A stretch of 64,000 nucleotides of DNA from Ailanthus altissimus (Eukaryota > Streptophyta > Magnoliopsida > Sapindales > Simaroubaceae), in contig OX327706.1 in the NCBI GenBank assembly GCA_946807835.1, positions 23,239,001-23,303,000 on the forward strand, in the 5' to 3' direction. The first letter of the stretch is position 1; each line of letters opens with the position of its first letter. Below are positions 10,054 through 20,912 of the stretch, piece by piece. The position numbers and the translations under genes were made by a program. The notes under the pieces were generated by a model, which saw nothing but the letters and a program-made list of their open reading frames with translations, did no database searches and was not told the origin of the DNA.

Positions 10054-12257
10054 CCAGTAGGTTCAGTGTGAGAGTCATGGTGGGCCTATTTATATAAATA
10101 ATTCAGAGAGGAAGAGAGAGAAGGGGTTTTAGTTGGATAGCATTATGTATTTTCTATAAAGTAGTGGTTTTAAGCTTGCCAGCACCAGCAGGTTGATACT
10201 GTTGGGACTTAAAATAATGTGAAGGTGAAGAAATTATGGTCAATACTTTATTGACCAGTCTTTGTTTTCTAAGTTTATGGAATAACTAATAAAGAATCAA
10301 AGTCTTGTTTGTTCTGTGCAATCAGCAATGTGCTTAAAATGCTTCAGCTTAACGCACTAATGATATCGGGTTTGGTGTTACTTTTGAATTATTTGTCACG
10401 GTTCTTGTGCTCTTCTTCCTTTTTCCACCCACTTGTTAGCATAACTTACTCATGTCATGTGTGTTACTATTGGAGGGAGAGAGGTTTGAAATTTGGAGAT
10501 TGAAAAGTTCTAGGAAATCATTTAGGCGGCCTCCTTTTTTTACCTAGTGGTGGAGATTCTAAAGCTCATGTTTCTCAAGTAAACAATGTGACCCACATTA
10601 AAGTATTTTGTAACCAAAAGCAAGTTCTGACCTTGAGGAAAATTTGGCTTTTTAACACTTGGCCTTTTATTGTCTTTGAGTGATTTCAATAAGAGGGCTA
10701 GAAGAACAATTCACCATACACTTAACTACCCATCCTTTCTTTTGTGCATTTTGTCTAATGATTAGTTACCAAAATCACGTGATTACATAAATAAAGGGCA
10801 CTGTAACACTAAAAGTCATCGGAAAATTCAGTTTGGGGCAAGTGGGGTTTGATTGTCTTCCATAGCCACTGTTTTTGACATCATCATCGCAACAGTCAAC
10901 CACACTTTCTAATCATAATCTTTGCTTAAGAAATTGATAATTATCCGCATGAGTTACGACCCATCTTATAAATCTTTCAATATCTCCACGAGATTGGTCA
11001 GGGTCATACGAAAAAAAAGATCTCTAGAAAATATGTGAACACTGCAACTATTCATAAATGATTACACACTTTTTTTCTTAGCCATTAAGATGGGTCATAA
11101 ATTCAAGGAAGGATAGATTAGGTGTACTATCATAAATGAAACCGAGTGTCATTTCATGCTCAGACACAAATTTAAAAAATTTGAAGCCAAGAGCAAGGTA
11201 ATTGTAATTGAATGTCAAAAAATTGAAGGCATTCAAGTTTGTTGAGATTGATATCTATATGTGGGTGTCCTACATGTGACTATTTATTCCCTTTAAGAGT
11301 CCAATCTTGGTCGGTTGTAACACAATTCTGTTTCATTTGGTTAATATCTTAAATGCAATTTGAAGACAAATGCTAGCATACCTACCTGAGCTGGACCAGC
11401 TTGAAGACTGTCTCTATGCCCTATTGGAATTTTCGGAGCTGTATGAGAACGACATCTTTGAATAAGATATGTTAGCTTCACCATCCTCCTCCCAATTGAT
11501 TTTTGGACCTTTTACTCAATCCTCAAATCTAACACACAGTACAGTGTACAAATTAAATATTAGCCCATTTGATTTTATTTATTTATATATATTGATATTA
11601 GTTCGTAAGTCATTTAAATCAAATCAACTGCGTTATTATGTATTGTTGTGCAAATTAAATTCACAATCTTCCTCGCCTTGCATTAAACCTTTATCATCCA
11701 ATTTTTTGCTGAACTTTTAGACACTTGTCTAATTATCAAGAAAGACGCAAAATTGGACATGTTACGAAAGCAAAACGGCAAGTAATAATTGCATGATTTA
11801 CGCGAAAGCTAGAACACCAGTTGGCAAGCAAAAAAACAAAAGAGTATTTTGTTAATAGATGGCGATGCCTCCTTCTATATAAGCTTCAAATAAAAAGCAT
11901 GTTCTTTTAGTCCCCTCTTTTGTCACGTATAGAGTAAGAGAGAGTGGAGTGGTTGAGATTCTCATTCTGATTTGATTGAGAGAAAATTTTGGTAAAGCAA
12001 TGATCATATGATCCCCCTTTTTCGAAATTTGTTCAAGCTTCGTTTGTCCCCTCTGAGCTCACTTACTCTTCTCAATTTGTTCTTCCGTAAACAAAATTTA
12101 GAAAAAGGTAACACTTACTCTCACTTTACCCATCAAAATCCCCCACTTCTGTTCTTTCCTTCTTTAGGGTTTCACAATGCATCCTTTTATCTTTTTATGG
12201 ATCTGTAGTAGTTTTTGACCAAGATTGCTAGAGAAAAGCAAGAAAGTGTTTGTAAAA
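10054..12257. other. intergenic
   Basis: It holds the 3' UTR of the small Cys-rich gene (to about 10300), a MITE-like inverted-repeat unit (10954-11100) and the NPH3 gene upstream region. Around 11880 the text TATATAAGC is a plausible TATA box, which would leave a leader of roughly 350 nt before the NPH3 ATG at 12258. A 31-codon ATG-started frame at 11370-11465 is noted but unsupported. Confidence 0.45.
10954..11100. repeat. MITE-like element with 15-bp terminal inverted repeats
   Basis: The left end TTACGACCCATCTTA and the right end TAAGATGGGTCATAA are inverted repeats differing at one position and enclose 147 bp of AT-rich sequence with no frame. The size and ends fit a miniature inverted-repeat transposon. 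I see no clear target-site duplication, so the family is unknown. Confidence 0.5.
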
Positions 12258-14458
12258 ATGGCAGCCAGAAAGCCTCCCTCCAAGGGCCAAGCATGGTTAG
12301 TCTTACCTTAACCGTTTATTAGTACTCTGAAAGTCAGAACTTCATTGACTAATTAATTTTCTTGCAGGTTTTGCACAACTGGGTTACCAAGCGACATTGT
12401 GATCGAAGTCGATGAAATGTCGTTTCATCTTCACAAGGTCAGTTCAATTTCAGTGTTTTTGTCATCTTTACTTATTAGAAATATCTTTTACTAACGTTTT
12501 TTTATTTATCTCTTTTTTGGTGATGGATTCAGTTTCCTCTAATGTCAAAGAGCCGGAAGCTTCACCAACTGATAACGGAACAAGAAAAAAACCCTATCAC
12601 TGTTTCAAAGCAAGAGGAGGGAACCGAAACCGAAATAGAAGAGGAAGTTGAAGAAGAAGAAGTTACCTACCACGTCAGCTTACCGGACTTCCCTGGCGGA
12701 TCGGAGACATTCGAGATGGTGGCGAAGTTCTGTTACGGTGTGAAGATGGAACTGTCGTCTTCTAACGTCGCTCCTCTCCGCTGCGCCGGAGAGTATCTCG
12801 AAATGACGGAGGAGTTCGCCGAAGACAACCTCATATCCAAGACCGAGAGAGTCCTCGCTCAATCCGTTTTCAAGAGCTTAAAAGAATCAATCGAAGCCTT
12901 GAAATCCTGTGAAAACGTCATGTCGTCGGCGGAGTCTTTAGGCATTATTCAGAGATGTATAGATTCGATAACGACACGAGCCTCCACCGCCGATCCCGCC
13001 CTGTTTGGCTGGCCGGTCACTGAAGGCGGATCAGCTTCAAATCAGAGTTTATGGAACGGAATTGACACCAGTTTACGTAGAAAGAACACCAAGGACGGTG
13101 AATCTCAGTCTTGGTTTGAAGATCTATCTCTGTTGAGTTTGGCTTTGTTTAATCGATTAATCTCCGAAATGAAATCGCAAGGTCTGAGTGGAGAAATTAT
13201 GGAAAGCTGTTTAATGTTTTACGCAAAGAAACACATTCCAGGAACATCAAGGTCTAGCAGAAAGCAGAGTTCGTCGTTAACAATACCCTCAGAAACTGAA
13301 CAGAGAGAGCTGTTAGAGACTGTAATCGCTAATCTTCCATTAGAGAAGAGCAGCTCTCCCACATCAACAACTGCTACGAGGTTCTTGTTTGGCTTGCTCA
13401 GAGCTGCCAACATACTAAACGCATCGGAATCGTGTCGTTCGGCTTTGGAAAAGAAAATCGGATCTCAGCTGGATCATGCTATGCTTGACGACTTGTTAAT
13501 TCCAAGCTATTCGTATCTAAACGAAACCTTGTATGATGTTAATTGCGTGGAAAGGATCTTAGGTCACTTCCTGGATTGGCTACAAAGCGAGGAGAATCAG
13601 GATAATACAAGTAGAGCTCCGCCGTTGATGCTCGTTGGTAAATTAATCGACGGTTATCTGTCGGAGATCGCATCAGATGCTAATCTTAAACCGGACAAAT
13701 TCTACAATCTAGCCATCTCTCTTCCCGATCAAGCTAGACTTTTCGACGACGGCCTGTACAGAGCCGTAGATATTTATCTTAAGGTAATAATATTAATATT
13801 TATCAAATTTATGATATTGTAGGTCAAATTATAATAGAAAATATAATATTTAGAAGTTTGTCTTGTCATCCGACATTCATCTGTTTGATAGGCACATCCG
13901 TGGATATTGGAGGCAGAGCGTGAGAAGATCTGTGGAGTTATGGACTGCCAGAAACTTACACTGGAAGCGTGCACACACGCGGCACAAAACGAGCGTCTAC
14001 CGTTACGCGCGGTAGTTCAGGTTCTGTTTTTCGAGCAGTTACAGTTACGTCACGCGATAGCCGGGACGCTGTTGGCGGCGGAGGTGGCGCCGCAAGTCGC
14101 GGGGAGGGCATCGGGAATAAGACCGGAAGAGGAGGCAGAGGTAGAGGCAGAAGCAGAGGGAGTAATTGTTGGTGCGGAGGCAGGTAGTGGCGGTGCCACG
14201 TGGAGAGCAGCTGTGAGGGAGAATCAGGTGCTGCGGCTGGACATGGATAGCATGAGGACGCGGGTGCATCAGCTGGAGAGAGAATGCTCCACCATGAAGA
14301 AAGTGATCGAGAAGATCGACAAGAATGGCCCGGCTGGGGGCTGGAGAGAGTCATTGAGTAGGAAATTCGGATGCAAGTTCAAGACACAAGTGTGTGATTC
14401 GCATGAACAAACCGTCGTAGAGGCCAGAAAGGGTAGGCACCACCATCATCGGCAATAG
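12258..14458 (+). CDS. NPH3/RPT2-family BTB protein (At5g66560-like), 4 exons
   Basis: Exons 12258-12295, 12368-12437, 12533-13783 and 13892-14458 join in frame (all GT-AG) to 641 residues. The start [13 protein letters not shown] runs into a BTB/POZ domain (about 13-140: [30 protein letters not shown], then [10 protein letters not shown]). A Glu-rich insertion (about 55-80) interrupts the BTB. The NPH3 domain runs from about 229 ([18 protein letters not shown]) to the hallmark [24 protein letters not shown] and [20 protein letters not shown] around 450-505. A coiled coil ([19 protein letters not shown]) sits near 565-600 and the tail is basic with a short His run. Such proteins act as CUL3 E3-ligase substrate adaptors or plasma-membrane scaffolds in phototropin/auxin signalling. 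An acidic Glu/Ala repeat lies just after the NPH3 hallmark. The exact subfamily is from memory. Confidence 0.93.
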
Positions 14459-16043
14459 ACCTTCATTTACCAGAAATTTGTGTCCTACTTCTAATTTGCA
14501 ATCATAGAATTATTTCTGTGCGGAGCTGTCTATGAATTGCCATGTTGAGTTAAGCCCATATAATATTAATGCCATTGCCACGTAACGTAATGTAAATTTT
14601 ATTTACCAACCATCATTTTGCGTCTTTTCCCTTTCTTTTTTTGCCCGTAAAGTTTGTGCTGGACTGTGAGACGTTGATGGGGGAGGAAGAGCTGTTGTCA
14701 CGATTGGGTGGCTCGACTTTCTATTGATCATAAAGCGGGAAGATGGAAAAAGAGTTGCATAAAACTCAGAAGCATCAGACGATTATTACCCTCTTCTGTC
14801 CTTCGCTTTCTTTCCTTCGATGTGTCCGTATATAAAAAATTCTTTGTTTCTGTGATGATTTTGTGAGTGCAGAATAGTCCGCTTTCTTAGAATCGTGTTT
14901 GTGAGTTTCGCCGGTAAATGAAATGGAAACAATATTCTAAGGGACCCAGGTGAAATTTCCCAGAGTGGGATATTCTTTTATTTTTTTTATAGACTTTCTT
15001 AATATCTTTTTTGCCGACTCTTTTATTTTTCCCTTGAAGACAACTAAATAAAACAAAGTATTTCCTAGTACCTTTCTTGCCAACAGGTATTTTCTAATTG
15101 AAATGCGTATTTCTTTTCACAATTAAACCACACCCACCTGACGTGCCCACGATGAAGAAGGAAAAGGTACTGGGTAAATTTTGGATTTAAATTTAAGATT
15201 TTATCTTTTATTTCTTCCTCTTGTTTTAAGATGATTGAGCATATTAAAAGTGGAGCCAACCTATTTCAAAAAAAAAAAAATAAGGAGCTAATAAGGTAAC
15301 CCATAGTCTACCTAGATTTGCTCTTTCTGTTTCTGATGAGCAAGTATGGTTACCTGCCTTCTGTTCTTAGTTTATAAAAATTAGTAATTTTAGATTTTAG
15401 GATTTAAAAAAAAATTAGAAAACTAGGATTTTTAGATCTTACAAAACTCTGATTCGGGTTCCACATAAAAAAACTCAGATAAAAAAAAAATTCAAAATTT
15501 TCAAATTTTTTTTCTTCTCTAAATTCGAGTTTTTTAGATTTCAAAACTTTTTAAGATCCGGCCCAATTTCAGATTTTTTTGTTTTCCCTACATGTTCCTG
15601 GCATCTTAGAAGCGAGATAGTGACGTGATGCACTACTTAGATCAGGCCACAACAAACACGTAGAACTGCTTCAACGTGAACTCAATCTTTGATTTTTTTT
15701 TTTTTAAGAAGATGATGTAAATTAATATGAAACTTATTATATCTAACGCATTGCAATTTGAAAACTGAACGTGATATATTAGTTATGTTTTCAGTTTTTG
15801 AGTAATTTGGAATTCAATAAAAAAGCATTGATCTATTTGAATTCAATTTACAAATAGCAACAGCCCTATGTTACTGGGCCACAGTTTCAATTCCTTTGTA
15901 ACTGGGCCTACACGCAGTTTCTGGTTTGGGCTTAAACTCCAAACCAGAAACTAGATTGCATTAGGTGCCTGCAAAGAAAAGATAGGAGGAAGCGCACAAA
16001 CCACAGCAGAAATGATCTACTTCTATTTCGTTCATCCACCCTC
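14459..16043. other. intergenic
   Basis: It holds the NPH3 gene 3' region and a long AT-rich stretch with poly-A and poly-T runs (about 15240-15720). Two TGGGCC motifs (15870s and 15900s, TCP/site II type) and a perfect 14-bp inverted repeat lie near its right end. No gene is recognisable. Confidence 0.45.
15916..15952. repeat. perfect 14-bp inverted repeat (hairpin)
   Basis: AGTTTCTGGTTTGG at 15916-15929 is the exact reverse complement of CCAAACCAGAAACT at 15939-15952, with a 9-nt loop. It could form a stable stem in RNA or a cruciform in DNA. It lies about 510 bp upstream of the COR413 start codon. Confidence 0.85.
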
Positions 16044-16101
16044 CACGTGTACATTACACACCATTACATGTCGGCGGAAAAGAAGTCCAGAAAGCCACGT
16101 G
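16044..16101 (+). promoter_or_regulatory. two G-boxes flanking a CRT/DRE core upstream of COR413
   Basis: CACGTG occurs at 16044-16049 and 16096-16101; the first reads CACGTGT, an ABRE. GCCGAC, the CRT/DRE core, is on the minus strand at 16075-16070. All lie 360-420 bp before the COR413 ATG. ABRE and CRT/DRE motifs are the known binding sites of ABF/AREB and CBF/DREB factors, so cold or ABA control of the downstream gene is a reasonable inference. A 12-bp palindrome GCGGGGCCCCGC (16203-16214) follows. Confidence 0.55.
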
Positions 16102-16463
16102 CAGCGCAGTTGATCTGTCCGATATCGATGCAGCCCAACAGTCAAAGCCGAAAAAACACTTGGAACGGGAAACTTCACACCAGTGTTCACTGAGCTGAAA
16201 AGGCGGGGCCCCGCACGGTTACTCCAAAAATAATAATAAAAAAAGAAAAATAGCTTTTTTAACAGCATAAAATATTCGTAATCCAGTAGATAAAGATCCA
16301 ATAAGGTGCCGCTAAAAGTGTTGTGTCGTAATTACTGATAAGCCTCTTGTCTGTCTTTGCGTATGCTGCCCTCAATAATTCCCTTACAGATATAGATCAC
16401 TTCGTTGCGGGGTTTTCACTCAGGGTTAGATTTCTTGGTTTCAGATCTGAAAAGGAAAAGAAA

Positions 16464-19400
16464 ATGGGGAGGTTGGATTATTTGGCACTGAAAACTGATG
16501 ATCAGGTCGCGGCTCAGTTCATCAATTCTGATTTCATTGAGCTTAAGGTTGCTGCAAAGAAACTTATCAATGATTCAACTAAGCTCGGTGGCCTTGGCTT
16601 TGGGACCTCTTTTCTCAAATGGGTTGCCTCCTTTGCTGCTATGTGAGTATTGTGAATATTTATATTGTAGATCGTGATGCCCCTGTGTTCTTCTTCACTG
16701 GTGTGTCAACATTTGTATTATTGAATTGTTATTAAAATGTAAATTCTTTAGATTTGATGCTGTTGATGGCATTTTACATTGTTTTGACTGTTATGGGATG
16801 TACATTATCGGAAAATGAATATTTGTTGTTTTGTCATTATCTTTTTAAGGAGTAATGGACTGTGAATATGATGTTTTATCTTTGTTGATTCTCACCTCCT
16901 TTTGTCAAAATGGAAAGTCAAGAAGGCTATTTGTTTATCTACCTTTCTAACTTTTACCAATTTTTAATTATTCAATCAACTGATTTTGATGACATGTGAT
17001 ACCATTTTCAATTATTCAATCAACTATGAATATTTTTTCTCTGGACTTGTACGGTTAAGGCCATTTCCCCTATTTTTTTATATGATTCAACCTGATTAGC
17101 TGAGATAATTTATATTCCTGAAACGTCATCTAAAACTCCTTTTTTTGATTGGTTAGGATTCACAGTTTCTTTTAGTAATTGAGAAAGATAAAAGAACTTC
17201 TAACTTCATTTACGCTTATTGTATAGTGTTATCCTTGTATGTTGCTTGACATGCCTACGCCATGTTGCTGTCTGAAAGGAAAAACTTTTTCCAGTTCTTC
17301 TTAATTTCCACCTTGGACGCCAAGATGGTAAAAGAAGAGAAAGTAACAATTATAATGGACGAAAGACTTACATGTGTTGCGGTATCAAGGTATGTTCTTT
17401 AGTTTGATGCTAATTTGGCATCAACTAAGCCACAGTCTTGATATCTTTTTGTTGAGAAAAAATCAACCTTAATACTAATCTCTCAATGAGATTAGCCTTT
17501 AGTGTTGATACCTTTTTATCCTATGTGCATGCGGAAGACATATCTCATAAATAATAAAAAACACACAAGATTAACACACCAATAAAAATAAAGAAACAAA
17601 TTGCAACAAGACACAAGATATATGTGGTTCAGCCAAAACGCCTACATCCACGGGAGATCTATGATCCAGCTTCTTTTATTAATTAGATTATTAAATATCT
17701 TCTTATATCATCATAATCTTACAAGACCTCATAATATCTTCCATTGTAGTATCTCTCTATATCACCTTGATTTTACAAACCTCTTAATATCTCCAATCCC
17801 ATAAGAGATTTTACCCAAGAAATAGAAGAATAGCCCGAGCCTCTCACAAAAGGATCTATGGTATTCTTTTTATTCACTCAAGAACCAAAAGAAGACACCT
17901 CTAAAAGGTTACACCCTAGTGCAGTGCATCATTTAGTGCCTACCTAACTCCTCTATTCTTTCTTATGGTTACATCTTGAAACTTGAGATGCTTGGCATTC
18001 TCTTGTGTTTTGAAGGGTTTATATAGTGAGACACCCCTAGAAACCCTAAACCTACTTGAAATAAGAGTTCACGTGTTTAGGAGTCCAAAACCCCATCAAA
18101 GAAGTAAAAAACGAACCAAAACAAACTTTCCCGAAACTGGCCTGGCGCCTCAGCGCTATGGTCTTGGCGCTGGGGCGATGCGACCTGACATGCAATCTTC
18201 AATTTCTTCTTCTCTTCTCGTTTCTAAGTCCCGTTTTGCTCCTCCCTTACTCGTTCAATGCGTGTTTGACTTCAGCATGATTCTCTCTTTAATAGTCATC
18301 TCAATTCTTCTTATACAAGATTGTTGAATCACCAATTCTAACAATATAAGATGGACCTAGTGGGACTATCCGATAAAAATATGCGTCTTGCTTAAAATTT
18401 TCTCTCGTTACTTCCATCATTGTTTTGATTGGTTAATTTCAAAATGTGAGTGTATGTGTTATAATTTTTTTGGCATATAAAATGACGTGGTATGCGCATC
18501 TCATGTAACTTTTTCTCTTATAATGGCCCTTTATGTTGGATTTCTCCTGGAGTTATGCTGAAATTTCTTTTATAACTCTCAGAATGTGTATTTGCTTTTT
18601 GTTATATTTACTCTTTGATCCAAAAATGTAGGTCCAAAACTAGTGATATAGATGACAGGAGGCTAATACTTCTTAAATTCTTTTCAAACCGTCTTAGTTC
18701 CAATCTCAGCCAAGGCTTCAATATTTTTGGCCTTAACATTGTTATGTATAGTTGCTTTAGTTGCTATTCCATGTTGTTTGAGGTATTTGAACCCCATGTC
18801 ATGAAGTATCATGTTCTGTTTAACTGAATCTCTAAATCCATATTGCAGTTACTTGTTGATATTGGATCGAACAAACTGGAGAACAAACATGCTGACTGCA
18901 CTTTTAATCCCGTACATATTCTTTAGTCTTCCCTCAGTGCTGTTCAACTTTTTCAGGTGATAAATCTTAGGTCACTTTCCTTTTTTTTCCTCCCATATTT
19001 GCATTATATCTTCATTTCATGATTGTTTTTCTACTGAATTTCTTGAACTCAATATCACTCAGAGGGGAGGTTGGAAGATGGATTGCTTTCATTGCAGTTG
19101 TACTAAGACTTTTTTTTCCACGACATTTCCCAGGTATATGCTCGCTTACCTGCACTTGTTGACCTTGTTTCCTCTTTCATGCAGCAAGTTCTATCAAGCT
19201 TTGCTGCTCTTGCTTTCTTTGTTCTGTCCCGTCTATTCTTTTCAGTCATGGTTTTAAATTGTTATGCTGCATCTGATTTTTCTGTATTACTTCAACTTAA
19301 TGGTAGTTGTGACTCACCTGCATTTATGAGTAGGATCCAGTATGCATTATTTTCTTTTCTTTGTTGTTCTTTCTGCATCATCTTAATGAGTTAATGGAAC

Positions 19401-20106
19401 ATCTATATGGTTTGTCTTACTTTTTGCAGTATTTTGTTTTTTTTTTCTAGTTTTGCGGCCTTTGATACCGCAATAGCAATTTAATTACTTGCTTTCAGCT
19501 CTTTAGCATACAAAAGGCCGTTGCAAGACTTCTGCATACACATTTCTCTTTGTATCTAAATTGTACAGGTTTCATTCATTAGAGTTCTTCTGCTTGTTGT
19601 TTCTGCCTCAAGTTCATTCTGAATGTCACTACTCAAAACTTCTTTCTGTTTCATCATGTTCGCATATGATAATGTTATTGTGTTGGAATCTCTTTATCCA
19701 ATGCATTAGTCTTTGTGTCCGCCAATAAAGACGTTCCATGGGCTTCATAATTATAATTAATCTTGTAGGACTCTGTCTCTGATTATTATGTGATTATGGT
19801 TTATGGCCTATGCTGCTCTTGATGTTTATCTGCTTTTGAGTACTCCGTACAGATTGGCTGGAGATGCCTGGATCACTGATTCTTCTTCTGGTAGTGGCTC
19901 CAAGTTTCTTTGCGGACACCTTGAAGGACAACTTGGTTGGTGTTTTTATTTGTCTTATAATTGGTTGTTACTTATTGCAAGAACACATCCGGGCATCAGG
20001 TGGATTCAGAAATTCCTTCACTCAAAGCCATGGAGTATCCAACACCATCGGCATTATTCTTCTGTTGGTCTATCCTGTCTGGGCGTTGGTACTCCACTTT
20101 GTCTAG
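16464..20106 (+). CDS. COR413PM: COR413 plasma-membrane cold-regulated protein, 4 exons
   Basis: Exons 16464-16642, 18849-18956, 19063-19133 and 19853-20106 join in frame (all GT-AG) to 203 residues, the usual length of COR413-PM proteins. It starts MGRLDYLALKTDD and contains GGLGFGTSFLKW, LDRTNWRTNMLTALLIPYIF, then GEVGRWIAF, RHFPDWLEMPGSLILLL, LLQEHIRASGGFRNSFTQ and GIILLLVYPVWALV, all COR413 signatures. Five to six membrane helices are visible and there is no chloroplast transit peptide, so this is the plasma-membrane rather than the inner-envelope branch. The family is induced by cold, drought and ABA and is linked to freezing tolerance; its biochemical role is unsettled. Intron 1 (2.2 kb) holds a solo LTR. 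Confidence 0.95.
17450..18343 (-). mobile_element. solo LTR in COR413 intron 1
   Basis: The segment has LTR structure in minus orientation. Its right end reads TTCTAACA, and the reverse complement begins TGTTAGAATTGGTGATTCAA, closely matching the start of the LTRs at 24072 and 26332. Inside are ATGTGGTTCAGCCAAAACGCC and CACGGGAGATC (shared Copia LTR core) and a GC-rich CAGCGC/GGCGCTGG block like that of the 24 kb element. There are no internal coding parts. The left boundary (TGTTGAG at 17450) is less certain; TGTTGATACC at 17503 is the alternative. No clean target-site repeat was found. Confidence 0.7.
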
Positions 20107-20730
20107 TCATTCACTCTTAAATGGTTTGAACTTTGAAATGGCCACTTGTCTTGGCTATTGCAACTAGAACAAAACATTTTATTTTAAGATTTATGTGTTT
20201 GCCTTCAAAAGCTTATATGTCAAAGTGAACCCTCATGTAACTGTGTAAGATGTATTTGTTCACATCAATTTGACATATATAAATAAAGCTTTGTTATATG
20301 GTAATACTTGGTTGAGTGATGACATTACCTCTAGTGAAACCCATTTACAATGGGATTTGGGTCGTTTCGTTTCTTGATGTCAAGATGTGTATGTCCGTTA
20401 TTTGAGAACAATTCTAATGATACCCAATCAACCTTGAAGTTGTTGAACACAATTTTAATGATACTTCTCTTCATATTATGATTACATTAATTAATGGTAA
20501 TTTATATTTTATTTTAGTTGATTTTCTTATTAATTCAATGTTTTAAATATTAGAAACATTTTGGAAAAAGGAAAACAACCAAGGTTTGAGTAAAAAAAGA
20601 AATTTAAGACTTGTATGAAATTTGATTCACAATACTCCTTTATAACGTTACTTAAAAATTTGTTTATTGTGAAGAACTATAGATTTAATAGAAACATTTT
20701 GAAATAAAATGAAAACCCAGCAACTGATCT

Positions 20731-20912
20731 TACGTGTCAACTGACGTGTCGTTTTGTCTAAAAGGGCACCAGGCGATGGTGTAATCCTACGGGTCGTTTT
20801 GTCTAAAAGAGCATTAGGTGATGGTATAGTCGTAAATTGAACATACTCTATGGGTAAAAGCCGAAGCCAAAACCCTAACCCTAGCCCAAACCTTGCAGGC
20901 TTTCGCCTATAA
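20731..20912 (+). promoter_or_regulatory. orphan promoter-like block: ABRE pair, telo-box, TATA
   Basis: ACGTGTC occurs twice within 20 bp (near 20732 and 20744), a paired ABRE. Downstream are AAAACCCTAACCCTAGCC (near 20869, a telo-box as in ribosomal-protein and translation genes) and CCTATAAAATCCC (near 20907, TATA). This is the layout of an active plant promoter, yet no recognisable protein starts after it; the best frame (21061-21258) is unfamiliar. Confidence 0.45.
20746..20835. repeat. 45-bp imperfect tandem duplication
   Basis: Two adjacent 45-bp units (20746-20790 and 20791-20835) share the core GTCGTTTTGTCTAAAAG and the downstream GATGGT, about 80 percent identical by eye. Confidence 0.8.

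Noticed and set aside
11370..11465. 31-codon ATG-started frame with an acidic, leucine-rich product
   Set aside because: No homologue recognised, no intron or neighbouring support, and such frames are expected by chance.
13956..14354. 132-codon minus-strand frame, Pro/Ser-rich
   Set aside because: It is the antisense shadow of NPH3 exon 4.
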